Assembly: GCA_002307095.1 (NCBI GenBank)
Contig: DBTO01000266.1
Coordinates: 1-18,833, forward strand
DNA length: 18,833 nucleotides
Origin: Sulfurospirillum sp. UBA1314
GTDB lineage: Bacteria; Campylobacterota; Campylobacteria; Campylobacterales; Sulfurospirillaceae
Direction of reading: 5' to 3'
Part shown: positions 1 to 6,854 of the stretch, in pieces
Layout: every line of letters starts with the position of its first letter
Numbering within the stretch: the stretch's first letter is position 1
Translations under genes and position numbers: made by a program
Notes under the pieces: generated by a model
Databases searched by the model: none
Seen by the model: only the letters and a program-made list of their open reading frames with translations
Told to the model about the DNA's origin: nothing

Positions 1-46
1 TTCACCCCATCCACTTTTTTACTTCGCATTTAAACACTCAAAACCT

Positions 47-58
47 TTTACATGTAAA
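47..58. repeat. TTTACATGTAAA palindrome, copy 1
   Basis: Exact copy of the 12-bp palindrome that recurs through the window. It lies 16 bp upstream of the TATAAT hexamer at 75-80, so it covers the place where a -35 element of the glutaminase promoter would be. Confidence 0.9.
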
Positions 59-74
59 GCCATTCTCTACTTGC

Positions 75-103
75 TATAATGGCGTATCTAAAAAAGATAA
101 GGG
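75..103 (+). promoter_or_regulatory. putative promoter -10 and ribosome binding site of glutaminase gene
   Basis: A consensus TATAAT at 75-80 is followed by AAGGG at 99-103, seven bases before the ATG at 111. No good -35 hexamer is visible; its position is taken by the TTTACATGTAAA palindrome, which fits the weak -35 preference of Campylobacterota sigma-70 promoters or a regulator bound there. GCCATT (59-64) and AATGGC (78-83) form a short inverted repeat around the -10. Confidence 0.5.
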
Positions 104-110
104 CAATGCG

Positions 111-1028
111 ATGCTAGAGTATCAAGCGATTCTTGAGGAAATTTTTCATGAGATCACGCCTTATTTGGGTGAGGGAAGGGTGGCTTCGTACATTCCTGAG
201 CTTGCGCGCGTTGAGCCCAGTTCGTTTGCGATGTCGCTTATGTGTGTCGATGGAAGAGAGTTTCATGTGGGAGCGTCTGAAAAACGCTTTTCGATTCAGA
301 GTATTTCCAAGCTTTTCACTCTGACTTTAGCGATGCAATTAGCGAATGATTCGCTGTGGGAACGCATCGGCAAAGAACCTTCGGGCACACCTTTTAATTC
401 ACTCGTCCAACTCGAATACGAAAACGGCATCCCGCGCAATCCTTTCATCAATGCAGGCGCACTCGTCGTCACCGATGTCATCTTAAACCATCTTCAAGAT
501 GCGCACCAGAGTGTTTTGGAATTTATTCGCATGCTGTGTGCCAAAGATGACATCAATTTTGATTTTAGTGTGGCAAAATCTGAAGAACAAACAGGTTTTC
601 GCAACAACGCCATGGCAAACTTTCTCAAAAGCTTTAACAACTTGGAACATGAGCCTTCGCGTGTTCTCAATGCCTACTTTCATCACTGCTCCATCGCCAT
701 GAGTACCCAAGAGTTAGCCAAATCGGGGCTCTTTTTAGCCAACGGTGGTATTCAACCTTGGAGCGATGCACCCATCTTAAACGCACGCCAAACCAAGCGC
801 ATCAATGCCTTGATGCTAACCTGTGGCACGTACGACTCGGTCGGAGATTTTGCGTACCGTGTGGGCTTGCCTGCCAAAAGTGGCGTCGGTGGCGGCATTT
901 TAGCCACACTCCCTGGGAAATTCAGCCTCTGCGTCTGGTCGCCACGGCTCAATGAAAAAGGCAACTCGTTTGCAGGTACAAAAGCGCTAGAGCTTTTCAC
1001 GACTAAAACGAAGCTCTCGATCTTTTAG
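111..1028 (+). CDS. glsA: glutaminase (glutamine amidohydrolase, GlsA family)
   Basis: Predicted to hydrolyse L-glutamine to L-glutamate and ammonia in the cytoplasm. The 305 residues match the usual length of single-domain bacterial glutaminases of the serine beta-lactamase-like fold. The nucleophile motif SxxK is present as S64-I-S-K67 within SIQSISKLF. The family signature PRNPFINAGA is at 108-117, with N114 the expected substrate-binding Asn, and the C-terminal active-site segment GDFAYRVGLPAKSGVGGGI is at 245-263. E159, N166, Y189 and Y241 lie where the family keeps substrate contacts. The ATG at 111 has AAGGG seven bases upstream. The frame stays open upstream to the window edge, but no better start with a ribosome binding site is seen. 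It appears monocistronic; the next gene is 113 bp away with its own ribosome binding site and a very different base composition. Confidence 0.95.
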   Translation: MLEYQAILEEIFHEITPYLGEGRVASYIPELARVEPSSFAMSLMCVDGREFHVGASEKRFSIQSISKLFTLTLAMQLANDSLWERIGKEPSGTPFNSLVQLEYENGIPRNPFINAGALVVTDVILNHLQDAHQSVLEFIRMLCAKDDINFDFSVAKSEEQTGFRNNAMANFLKSFNNLEHEPSRVLNAYFHHCSIAMSTQELAKSGLFLANGGIQPWSDAPILNARQTKRINALMLTCGTYDSVGDFAYRVGLPAKSGVGGGILATLPGKFSLCVWSPRLNEKGNSFAGTKALELFTTKTKLSIF

Positions 1029-1076
1029 TGGTTAAATTTTTGATACAATAATTTGGTGAAAGTAAGCAGGGAATTC

Positions 1077-1088
1077 TTTACATGTAAA
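1077..1088. repeat. TTTACATGTAAA palindrome, copy 2
   Basis: Exact copy, in the 113-bp gap between the glutaminase gene and the small membrane protein gene, 54 bp before the TTG start of the latter. It is flanked by C and G, giving CTTTACATGTAAAG. Confidence 0.9.
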
Positions 1089-1141
1089 GAGAGTTAAAGT
1101 CAAACAATATATCTTTTACTATAAACAAAAAGGAAGAAAAT

Positions 1142-1534
1142 TTGCAATTTAAAATCAACGAGCGCTTTTTTTCCATTGTTATTGTTCTCATGGGAATTAT
1201 TGTTGCAATGATACTCACACCCAAAGACCGATTTTTCTTAGCAAATTTCTTATTAGCTTGGATCCCTCAAGGTATTATCATTGGATTATTGATTGCAACC
1301 AAAATGAATACAAACATAATAATAGGATGTGCCTTTATTATGACATTGTATTTCACAGCTTATCCATACACATTAATTTATCTAATCTCAATTCCTGGTG
1401 CTTTTATTGGCGCATTTATTATTGGTATTTCAATAAAAAAATATTCTATTCAATCCAGTATATTTGTTATTTTTGTTGCTTCTCTTGGTACATTAATTGG
1501 TATTGGAATTATTCATTTTTGCAACATTCATTAG
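1142..1534 (+). CDS. small AT-rich multi-pass membrane protein, unknown function
   Basis: I do not recognise the family. The 130-residue product is almost entirely hydrophobic, with about five predicted membrane segments near residues 9-28, 31-52, 57-74, 77-97 and 104-125, joined by very short loops, so it should be an inner-membrane protein. The start is a TTG at 1142 preceded by AGGAAG at 1131-1136, a good ribosome binding site at normal spacing. The gene is clearly more AT-rich than its neighbours and uses ATT, ATA and TTA codons heavily, unlike the glutaminase and AraC genes beside it, which suggests recent acquisition or relaxed selection. It converges with the AraC gene, with only 20 bp between the two stop codons. 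Confidence 0.75.
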   Translation: MQFKINERFFSIVIVLMGIIVAMILTPKDRFFLANFLLAWIPQGIIIGLLIATKMNTNIIIGCAFIMTLYFTAYPYTLIYLISIPGAFIGAFIIGISIKKYSIQSSIFVIFVASLGTLIGIGIIHFCNIH

Positions 1535-1536
1535 AA

Positions 1537-1559
1537 AGTAAAAGAACTAAACTTTTACT
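1537..1559. terminator. weak inverted repeat between convergent genes
   Basis: AGTAAAAG (1537-1544) and CTTTTACT (1552-1559) form an 8-bp stem with a 7-base loop just after the small membrane protein stop, overlapping the stop of the AraC gene. The stem is AT-rich and no strong T-run follows, so a terminator role is only possible. Confidence 0.35.
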
Positions 1560-2616
1560 GAAACTTCTTTACATATAACCCCAACCAAATCTTCGGACTC
1601 ACCCCATACCACTTCTTAAAAGCCCGTAAAAAGGGGCTTGGTTCGGCGTAGCCGAGATAGGACGCGATGGTTGGGGTGTCCAGTCCTTTTTGGAGGTAGT
1701 GTGTTGCTAATTTTTGGCGTACTTCACCTAAAAGCGTTACAAAACTTGCCCCTTCTTCTTTGAGCTTTTTTTGAAGCGTTCGTGGGTGCATGCCGATTTT
1801 CTGCGCGACACTCTCTAAGGAGACATCGAGTTCCCCTGTGGCGATGAGAATGTAGCCTAACACTTCTTCTTTAAGGCTTCCGTGTACGCTCATGCCCAAG
1901 CTTTGTTCTGCCTCTTTTTCAAACACACTGAGCAAGTAAGGATCGTCGTAACTGGTTTGTATTTTTAGTTGCTTTTGGTCAAAGAAGAGGGCATTTTCGA
2001 CCTCATCAAAGAGAATTGTCTCACCAAATATGCTCTGATATGCTTTTACATGTAAAGGTTTCGTATGCCTAAACGTTGTCTGTTTGGGGAAAATGGGGTT
2101 GGGGATGATTTTGTTAATGAGGTTGAGGAGGGCACTTAAATGAATCTCCGCACTGTACTTTTCAAGGTGCGTCATCTCGCCCTCTTTGTGAATGAGCAGA
2201 GTGAGTTTATACCCATCATTTTCCGCTAAAAAAAGAGGTTTGAGCGTTTTTCCGATGAGCGGATAGTAACGACACAACTTGATAATCGCCTCTTCAACCG
2301 TGCGTGAATGCAGCATTAAATAACCCAAAACACCAAGATTATTAGGCGTGACGGATTCGGCAAACTTAAAAAGAAGACCATCATCGCCAGAGATCGCAAT
2401 GGCTTCTTCGATCAACTCGTTCACATACGCGGCATTCACTTTGGCACCTTTTACATGTAAGGCTTGCAACGTCATGTTTCGCGCATTCATAAAAGCCGTT
2501 GCGTCAAACGCATAGTGTTTCGCTAAATAGGTCACAATAAATAAAAACGCTTCCGCAGGCGCTTGAGCAGAGGTGTTGAGTCGCAAAATGTCATCCCTTG
2601 AGTCGTAAAATGTCAC
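1555..2616 (-). CDS. AraC-family transcriptional regulator with arabinose-binding-type N-terminal domain
   Basis: A 353-residue DNA-binding regulator. Residues about 20-210 resemble the Arabinose_bd (PF12625-type) sensing domain of AraC regulators such as OruR/ArgR. Two helix-turn-helix motifs follow at about 266-290 (VSLESVAQKIGMHPRTLQKK) and 314-343 (PTIASYLGYAEPSPFLRAF, then WYGVSP), the standard AraC C-terminal layout. The listed start is GTG at 2616, but it has no ribosome binding site and would leave a leader of only about 11 bases after the TATAAT at 2634-2639. A TTG at codon 11 (2586) has AAGGGA about nine bases upstream and may be the true start, giving 343 residues. Two palindrome copies lie inside the gene and encode LHVK at residues 53-56 and 188-191. 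It is divergent from the HemJ-like gene, which it may regulate along with itself. Confidence 0.88.
   Translation of the reverse strand: MTFYDSRDDILRLNTSAQAPAEAFLFIVTYLAKHYAFDATAFMNARNMTLQALHVKGAKVNAAYVNELIEEAIAISGDDGLLFKFAESVTPNNLGVLGYLMLHSRTVEEAIIKLCRYYPLIGKTLKPLFLAENDGYKLTLLIHKEGEMTHLEKYSAEIHLSALLNLINKIIPNPIFPKQTTFRHTKPLHVKAYQSIFGETILFDEVENALFFDQKQLKIQTSYDDPYLLSVFEKEAEQSLGMSVHGSLKEEVLGYILIATGELDVSLESVAQKIGMHPRTLQKKLKEEGASFVTLLGEVRQKLATHYLQKGLDTPTIASYLGYAEPSPFLRAFKKWYGVSPKIWLGLYVKKFQ
2045..2056. repeat. TTTACATGTAAA palindrome, copy 3 (inside AraC gene)
   Basis: Exact copy within coding sequence. Read on the minus strand it encodes L188-H-V-K191, in the linker between the strands of the sensing domain. 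Confidence 0.9.
2450..2461. repeat. TTTACATGTAAG, one-mismatch palindrome, copy 4 (inside AraC gene)
   Basis: An 11-of-12 match, in the same reading phase as copy 3, again encoding LHVK (residues 53-56). The mismatch is at the outermost base. Confidence 0.8.
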
Positions 2617-2633
2617 TGGAAATTTCTGGACAG

Positions 2634-2658
2634 ATTATATACTAACACGTATTAACAC
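2634..2658. promoter_or_regulatory. divergent promoter region with TAACAC direct repeat, candidate AraC operator
   Basis: The gap between the AraC and HemJ-like genes contains overlapping -10 candidates: TATACT (2638-2643) on the plus strand and TATAAT (2634-2639) read on the minus strand. TAACAC occurs twice, at 2643-2648 and 2653-2658, exactly one helical turn apart. AraC-family proteins characteristically bind direct repeats, so this is a reasonable operator candidate. AAGGAA at 2667-2672 is the ribosome binding site of the HemJ-like gene. Confidence 0.4.
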
Positions 2659-2677
2659 TGCTTAATAAGGAACTAAA

Positions 2678-3103
2678 ATGAATACCTACAGCGTTGTACT
2701 CGCATTTCACGTTATCTGTATCGCAACATGGATGATCATGCTCGTTTACCTGCCCAAACTCTTTGTCTACCACATCACGGCAACCCGTGATGCACAAGCA
2801 CTGATTGGCGTGCAAGAGAGCAGTCTTTACAAAGTGGGAACCATTGCGATGATCTTATCGGTCACGTTTGGACTTATCTTACTTTACCTCAATCCGTACC
2901 TACTCAAAAGTGGAGGGTGGTTGCATCTGAAGCTAACATTGGCGGTATTTATGGTTGTGTATCACTTTACATGTAAGAAATTCATCACGCAATTTGCGAA
3001 GGAGAGGGTTTCTCAAAACCTGCACTTTTTCAGGGTGTTTCGAGTGATTCCTGAGATCACGACTGCGACCATTATACTTCTCACCATCATCAAGCCATTT
3101 TAA
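2678..3103 (+). CDS. hemJ: HemJ-like protoporphyrinogen IX oxidase, membrane protein
   Basis: Predicted inner-membrane heme-biosynthesis enzyme that oxidises protoporphyrinogen IX to protoporphyrin IX. The 141 residues and four membrane segments fit the HemJ (UPF0093) family. Signatures are FHVICIATWMIMLVYLPKLF at 10-29 with H11, the conserved WLHLKL at 81-86 with H83 and K85, and the C-terminal RVFRVIPE followed by IKPF at the very end. AAGGAA at 2667-2672 is well placed for the ATG. The gene is divergent from the AraC regulator and no other heme gene is seen nearby. One palindrome copy falls inside and encodes F97-T-C-K100 in a loop after the third membrane segment. A related CopD-like membrane protein is the main alternative, but both end motifs favour HemJ. 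Confidence 0.82.
   Translation: MNTYSVVLAFHVICIATWMIMLVYLPKLFVYHITATRDAQALIGVQESSLYKVGTIAMILSVTFGLILLYLNPYLLKSGGWLHLKLTLAVFMVVYHFTCKKFITQFAKERVSQNLHFFRVFRVIPEITTATIILLTIIKPF
2966..2977. repeat. TTTACATGTAAG, one-mismatch palindrome, copy 5 (inside hemJ)
   Basis: An 11-of-12 match in coding sequence, here in a different reading phase from the AraC copies, giving FTCK. Confidence 0.8.
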
Positions 3104-3116
3104 TCGTTGGCTTGAT
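3089..3116. terminator. stem-loop between convergent hemJ and GGDEF-EAL genes
   Basis: ATCAAGCCA (3089-3097) and TGGCTTGAT (3108-3116) pair perfectly over 9 bp with a 10-base loop. The stem spans the hemJ stop codon and ends one base before the stop of the convergent gene. T-rich sequence downstream is modest, so it may be a weak bidirectional terminator. Confidence 0.55.
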
Positions 3117-5186
3117 TTAGGCTTTTAGTTCTTCGAGTAATTGTTCAATAAAAAATGGTTTTTGAATACCATAACCTTGCCCATAATCGATGTTCATGTT
3201 TTTGATCACATCTAAAATGGCTTCATTTTCAACGTATTCGGCAACGGTTTTAAGATGCAGAAGCGTTGAAATTTGAGCGATGGACTCGACCATGACTTTA
3301 TCGATAGGATCTTCTAAAATATCACGGACAAAACTTCCATCAATTTTAAGATAATCCACTCTAAAATTTTTCAAATACGAAAACGATGAAAGACCTGTTC
3401 CGAAATCGTCCAGCGAAAATTTGCATCCAAGGGCATTAAAATGGTCAATAAACTGCGTCACTCGCTTAACATTCGACATCGCTGATGTCTCTGTGATCTC
3501 AAAAATAATCTTATGCCCATCGATACGATACCTCTCAAAAAGTTCTTTCACTTGTCGTTCAAAATCCTCTTTCATCAAAGATTGCCCTGAAAGGTTGATC
3601 GCAAAGGTGATGGTTGAGAGCATTTTGTTCTCATGCAACAGTCTAAACAACGTTTCAATCACCCATAAATCGATCTTAGGCATCAAAGAGTACCGTGTAG
3701 CCGAAGGTAAGAAAGAGTCAGGGTAAAAAATATCGCCTTCCTCATTTTTCATCCGAATCAACACCTCATAATGATCGTCCTCACCCTTTAAGCTTTTGAT
3801 CTTTTGAATGTAGAGCATAAATAAATTGTGATTGATCGCATCGTATATCTTTGAAATCCAGTCCATTTCGTGATGCAGGCGTACAAATGATTCGCTTTTT
3901 GCATCCATGATGTGGAGATTGTTGACACCATTTTCTTTGGCGATATAACACGCCGTATCGGAAAGACTCAAAAGCTCTAATGCCGTGCCAATCAACCCAT
4001 CAATCATCACAATACCAATACTCACGCCCACTTTAAAGCGTTTATGTGTCCATGTAAAGTTAAATTTTTCAACACTATTGATAATCTCGCGCGCTTTGGC
4101 TTGCGCACCTAGAAGATCGCAATTGCGTAAAACAATCCCAAATTCGTCTCCCCCAAATCGCGCGAGCAGATCATTTTCACCAATGTTTGATTCGAACAAC
4201 GAAGCAATCTGTTGCAACAAAGTATCGCCGGCGAGGTGACCTGCGCTATCATTGATCACTTTGAATTTATCCAAATCTAAAAAGAGCAGGGCGTGCGTTG
4301 TGCCTTTTTCGTGGACTTCATTGATGCTCTCTTCTATCTTTTGCTCAAACATTCTACGATTGAAAAGTCCCGTAAGTGTGTCGTGCTGTGCGAGCCATAC
4401 GGTTTTCATCTCACGTTCAAGTAGCTCCGCGATATACGATTTTATGGAGGCAATCATCACACGAAACGCTCTCGAGACTTTAGCAACTTCGTCATTTCCT
4501 TCAACGACAGGTAACGTAATATCAAATTTTTGATCGGCTATGCGAGACGCGACGTCTGCAATTTTATTGAGATTTTCGGTTGTGGAGTGAATCGTCGACC
4601 ATGCAAATAAAGCCCCCACCACAATGGCAAGAAAAATATAAAAAAGCCCTTTCGCGGTAATAATGGACAACTCATCCTCAAGACTTTGACTGTCTAAAAT
4701 GATACGCGCATAGCCAATCGTCATCTGATCAATTTGAATGCGTTGCATCGAATCTATCAGCGTTGTATGTTGAATTTGCGCTGTATCTTCTTGGCGATTC
4801 GTATTTGCCATTTCAAACAATTCAAGACTTTTTGCATCATCCAATGTTTTGTTAAAGTAGCTTTTATCGGTACTTGCTTTGACTTTTCCACGCGCGTCGA
4901 GCAAAAAGACCATATAGATATTTTTGTTCTCATAAAAACCATGCAAAAGTTCATCAAGTGCAATGAGATCATTATTGAGTAAGGGGGTTGCTGCGTTAAT
5001 GGCAAGAAGAGAGGCGAGTTCTTTGCCTTGGCTTTCAAGCTGAGTCTGCATAAATTCAGACTGTCTTTCCACAAGATCATGGACAACAAAACCCATAAGA
5101 ATGGCATGAATTAAGATCACATTTGTAATGAGTTTATGTTTAATAGAACCATAAAAAAAATAAACGATCTTTTTTATAAAATTCAT
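3117..5186 (-). CDS. membrane-bound GGDEF-EAL cyclic-di-GMP signalling protein
   Basis: A 689-residue inner-membrane enzyme predicted to make and/or break c-di-GMP. Order: membrane segment about 18-37, periplasmic sensor region about 38-176, second membrane segment about 178-198, HAMP-like linker about 200-255, GGDEF domain about 262-428, EAL domain about 440-689. The GGDEF signature is intact (RFGGDEF, 343-349). The inhibitory I-site RxxD is degenerate (GEND, 336-339), so product inhibition is probably lost. The EAL domain has EVL instead of EAL (474-476) but keeps the metal-binding and catalytic set: E474, N531, E563, D593-D594, K614, E650 and Q670, so phosphodiesterase activity is plausible. 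It is translationally coupled by an ATGA overlap to the upstream PhnD-like gene, whose product probably acts as ligand-binding partner for the periplasmic region. Confidence 0.93.
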   Translation of the reverse strand: MNFIKKIVYFFYGSIKHKLITNVILIHAILMGFVVHDLVERQSEFMQTQLESQGKELASLLAINAATPLLNNDLIALDELLHGFYENKNIYMVFLLDARGKVKASTDKSYFNKTLDDAKSLELFEMANTNRQEDTAQIQHTTLIDSMQRIQIDQMTIGYARIILDSQSLEDELSIITAKGLFYIFLAIVVGALFAWSTIHSTTENLNKIADVASRIADQKFDITLPVVEGNDEVAKVSRAFRVMIASIKSYIAELLEREMKTVWLAQHDTLTGLFNRRMFEQKIEESINEVHEKGTTHALLFLDLDKFKVINDSAGHLAGDTLLQQIASLFESNIGENDLLARFGGDEFGIVLRNCDLLGAQAKAREIINSVEKFNFTWTHKRFKVGVSIGIVMIDGLIGTALELLSLSDTACYIAKENGVNNLHIMDAKSESFVRLHHEMDWISKIYDAINHNLFMLYIQKIKSLKGEDDHYEVLIRMKNEEGDIFYPDSFLPSATRYSLMPKIDLWVIETLFRLLHENKMLSTITFAINLSGQSLMKEDFERQVKELFERYRIDGHKIIFEITETSAMSNVKRVTQFIDHFNALGCKFSLDDFGTGLSSFSYLKNFRVDYLKIDGSFVRDILEDPIDKVMVESIAQISTLLHLKTVAEYVENEAILDVIKNMNIDYGQGYGIQKPFFIEQLLEELKA

Positions 5187-6073
5187 TTAGGAAGTCCTAT
5201 CTCGTGGTCGTATTGCTCTAAAAATTGTACTACTTTATCATAGGTTTGGTTATTGGCGAGTTCAAAGCCAGGAAAACCTGCGTTGTGAAGCAATTTTTCC
5301 CCTTCTTTATGAGAATCAAGGGTGGAAAGTAACATCGCCACGCGTTTTGCTAAAAGGTCAGGGACACGTTCATGTACGATAAAGCCGTTATTGACAAGCA
5401 TCTGCGTTTCCCAAACAACTTCCATATCTTGCGCTTTTTGAGGGTTTAAATGACTCCAATCCCGATACGAAGTAGGCCAAGTGGCACCGGCTATCGTGTC
5501 ACCACTGTACGCGTTGATAATCGATGAAAATTGGGAACCGACATAAAGTTTTTCAATGTCTTTATCGATATCCACACCATTTGCTTTTAAAAAATACAGT
5601 GGCATCATGGCAGCAGCAAGTGCTGTTGGAGCAGGAAAGCTTATTTTTTGATGTTTGAGTTGTTCAAATGTACGTAAATGCGCGCTTTTGCGAGCTACAA
5701 AAATACCTTTAAATTCCGAATCTGGCTTCATTTTCGCGATCACATAATAGCCGTAATCAAAGCTTGTCACGGTTTGATACGGATTGGGCAGCGAGAAGTC
5801 AAAGATACGTGCTTTGAGCTTTTGATTGTACTGGGCATAATTTTCAGAAGTTTCTAAAACAAAGAGTGTATTCTCAATATTTTTTTCCAGATAATCCAAA
5901 ATAGGGCGATACGAGAGATACATCTGCTGTGTATTGATATACGGATGCACACCAACAATATAAACCTTTGAAGCCGCCTCTGATGATGTTGGTCGATACA
6001 ACGCCTCTTTGGCAAAACCTTCATATCTTAGAAAAAAGATAACACCAAAAACAATGCAAAGAACTGTTTTCAC
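5183..6073 (-). CDS. PhnD-like periplasmic substrate-binding protein, probable sensor partner
   Basis: A secreted binding protein of the phosphate/phosphonate PhnD type (PF12974-like), about 296 residues. Family features are VYIVGVHPYINTQQMYLSYRPILDYLE near the start of the mature protein, FDFSLPNPYQ, and FVARKSAHLRTFEQLKHQKISF with the typical alanine-rich stretch after it. I chose GTG at 6073: AAAAGGAT (6078-6085) lies at ideal spacing, and the product then begins with a compact signal peptide ending near GFA. The longer TTG start at 6097 has no ribosome binding site and would leave only a few leader bases after the TATAAT at 6110-6115. No ABC permease or ATPase genes are present; the partner gene encodes a GGDEF-EAL receptor, joined by a 4-base ATGA overlap. 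I infer a sensing role rather than transport, comparable to NspS with MbaA in Vibrio cholerae. The ligand cannot be told from sequence. Confidence 0.85.
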   Translation of the reverse strand: MKTVLCIVFGVIFFLRYEGFAKEALYRPTSSEAASKVYIVGVHPYINTQQMYLSYRPILDYLEKNIENTLFVLETSENYAQYNQKLKARIFDFSLPNPYQTVTSFDYGYYVIAKMKPDSEFKGIFVARKSAHLRTFEQLKHQKISFPAPTALAAAMMPLYFLKANGVDIDKDIEKLYVGSQFSSIINAYSGDTIAGATWPTSYRDWSHLNPQKAQDMEVVWETQMLVNNGFIVHERVPDLLAKRVAMLLSTLDSHKEGEKLLHNAGFPGFELANNQTYDKVVQFLEQYDHEIGLPK

Positions 6074-6109
6074 ATTTATCCTTTTACTTTTTTTCAAAAC
6101 ACTTTTTTA

Positions 6110-6115
6110 ATTATA
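6110..6115 (-). promoter_or_regulatory. candidate -10 of the PhnD-like/GGDEF-EAL operon
   Basis: TATAAT read on the minus strand, with a predicted leader of about 30 bases to the GTG at 6073. It shares the intergenic region with the oppositely directed tetR promoter. Confidence 0.4.
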
Positions 6116-6157
6116 TATAAATATAGCGTTAAATTACGCCTATTTGTTTCAAACTTA

Positions 6158-6186
6158 TTGACAAGAGTCATCAAAAATTGTACTAT
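6158..6186 (+). promoter_or_regulatory. sigma-70 type promoter of the tetR-efflux operon
   Basis: A consensus TTGACA (6158-6163) is followed after exactly 17 bp by TACTAT (6181-6186). The expected transcription start is near 6193, the first base of the TetR-type palindrome, so a bound repressor would block initiation. Confidence 0.7.
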
Positions 6187-6192
6187 TTCACA

Positions 6193-6215
6193 AAATGAAT
6201 GACCGTCAGTCATTT
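6193..6215. promoter_or_regulatory. 23-bp palindromic operator, probable TetR binding site
   Basis: The sequence has arms AAATGAnTGAC and GTCAnTCATTT around a single central base; 20 of 23 positions are symmetric, with mismatches only at positions 7, 12 and 17. It begins at the predicted transcription start and ends 15 bases before the tetR start codon. Size, symmetry and placement are typical of autoregulating TetR repressors of efflux operons. Confidence 0.75.
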
Positions 6216-6218
6216 AAA

Positions 6219-6226
6219 GGGGGGGG
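6219..6226 (+). repeat. eight-G homopolymer tract in tetR leader/ribosome binding site
   Basis: Eight consecutive G occupy the Shine-Dalgarno position, four bases before the ATG at 6231. Poly-G tracts of this length are prone to slipped-strand length changes in Campylobacterota, and a change here would alter ribosome binding or spacing rather than the reading frame. Confidence 0.6.
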
Positions 6227-6230
6227 TGAA

Positions 6231-6854
6231 ATGGCACGTATTATAGATAAAGAAGAAAAACGGCTCGACATTGCCAGCGCATCGATTGAATTATTTGCGC
6301 GAAAGGGCATTGCACAGACTAGCATCGATGAGATTGCCAAGAGTGCGGGTGTTGCCAAGGGGACGATCTATCTCTATTTTAAAAACAAAGAAGAGATCAT
6401 TCTTGCTATTTGGGACATGTTAGCCTCGCGCCACCAAGAGGTGTTTCAAGCGCGCATTACCGAAACAATGAGTGCGAAAGAGAAAATTTTAGAGCTTTTT
6501 AATTTTACGGAATGCAAAGAAGAACATGATAAAGAAGACCTCTTGACCCTTTATCAACACTTCTTAAGTACCATGCTTATTGACAAAACAGGACTTTACA
6601 CCAATTATTTTGCGATGATTTGCCAAAGAGATTACGACATTATTTTCCAGTGTATCCAAGAGGGCATTACCAAAGGTGAGCTCGTGGTGCAAGACAGCGA
6701 CAAGCTTACCAATGCCATCATTGTCTTTATGGAAGGTGTTGTCATTCAGTCCAAAATGAACAATCTCAATTTTGAGCAGACCCAATCACATCTTACCCAG
6801 CACATTACCTTCTTACTCGATCAATACCTAAGGAAAGAATCATGCAAAAACTAA
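6231..6854 (+). CDS. TetR-family transcriptional repressor of the efflux operon
   Basis: A 207-residue regulator. The N-terminal DNA-binding domain covers about residues 8-55 with the helix-turn-helix TSIDEIAKSAGVAKGTIYLYF at 30-50, a textbook TetR signature. The remaining helical domain should bind an inducer and form the dimer. An in-frame ATG at 6195 exists, but it lies within the palindromic operator at the predicted transcription start and has no ribosome binding site; the ATG at 6231 follows a G-rich Shine-Dalgarno region. The gene overlaps the start of tolC by 13 bases and heads the tolC-adaptor-RND operon, so autorepression together with pump repression is expected, released by a pump substrate. 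Confidence 0.9.
   Translation: MARIIDKEEKRLDIASASIELFARKGIAQTSIDEIAKSAGVAKGTIYLYFKNKEEIILAIWDMLASRHQEVFQARITETMSAKEKILELFNFTECKEEHDKEDLLTLYQHFLSTMLIDKTGLYTNYFAMICQRDYDIIFQCIQEGITKGELVVQDSDKLTNAIIVFMEGVVIQSKMNNLNFEQTQSHLTQHITFLLDQYLRKESCKN

Noticed and set aside
1..29. Possible divergent gene start on the minus strand (ATG at 29, open to the left edge)
   Set aside because: Only nine codons are visible and the ribosome binding site is weak, so it cannot be supported.
6074..6097. TTG start at 6097 for the PhnD-like protein
   Set aside because: No ribosome binding site and almost no leader after the -10; GTG at 6073 has a strong ribosome binding site and gives a normal signal peptide.
6195..6230. 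Upstream in-frame ATG of tetR at 6195
   Set aside because: It lies in the operator, two bases after the predicted transcription start, with no ribosome binding site; the ATG at 6231 is better.
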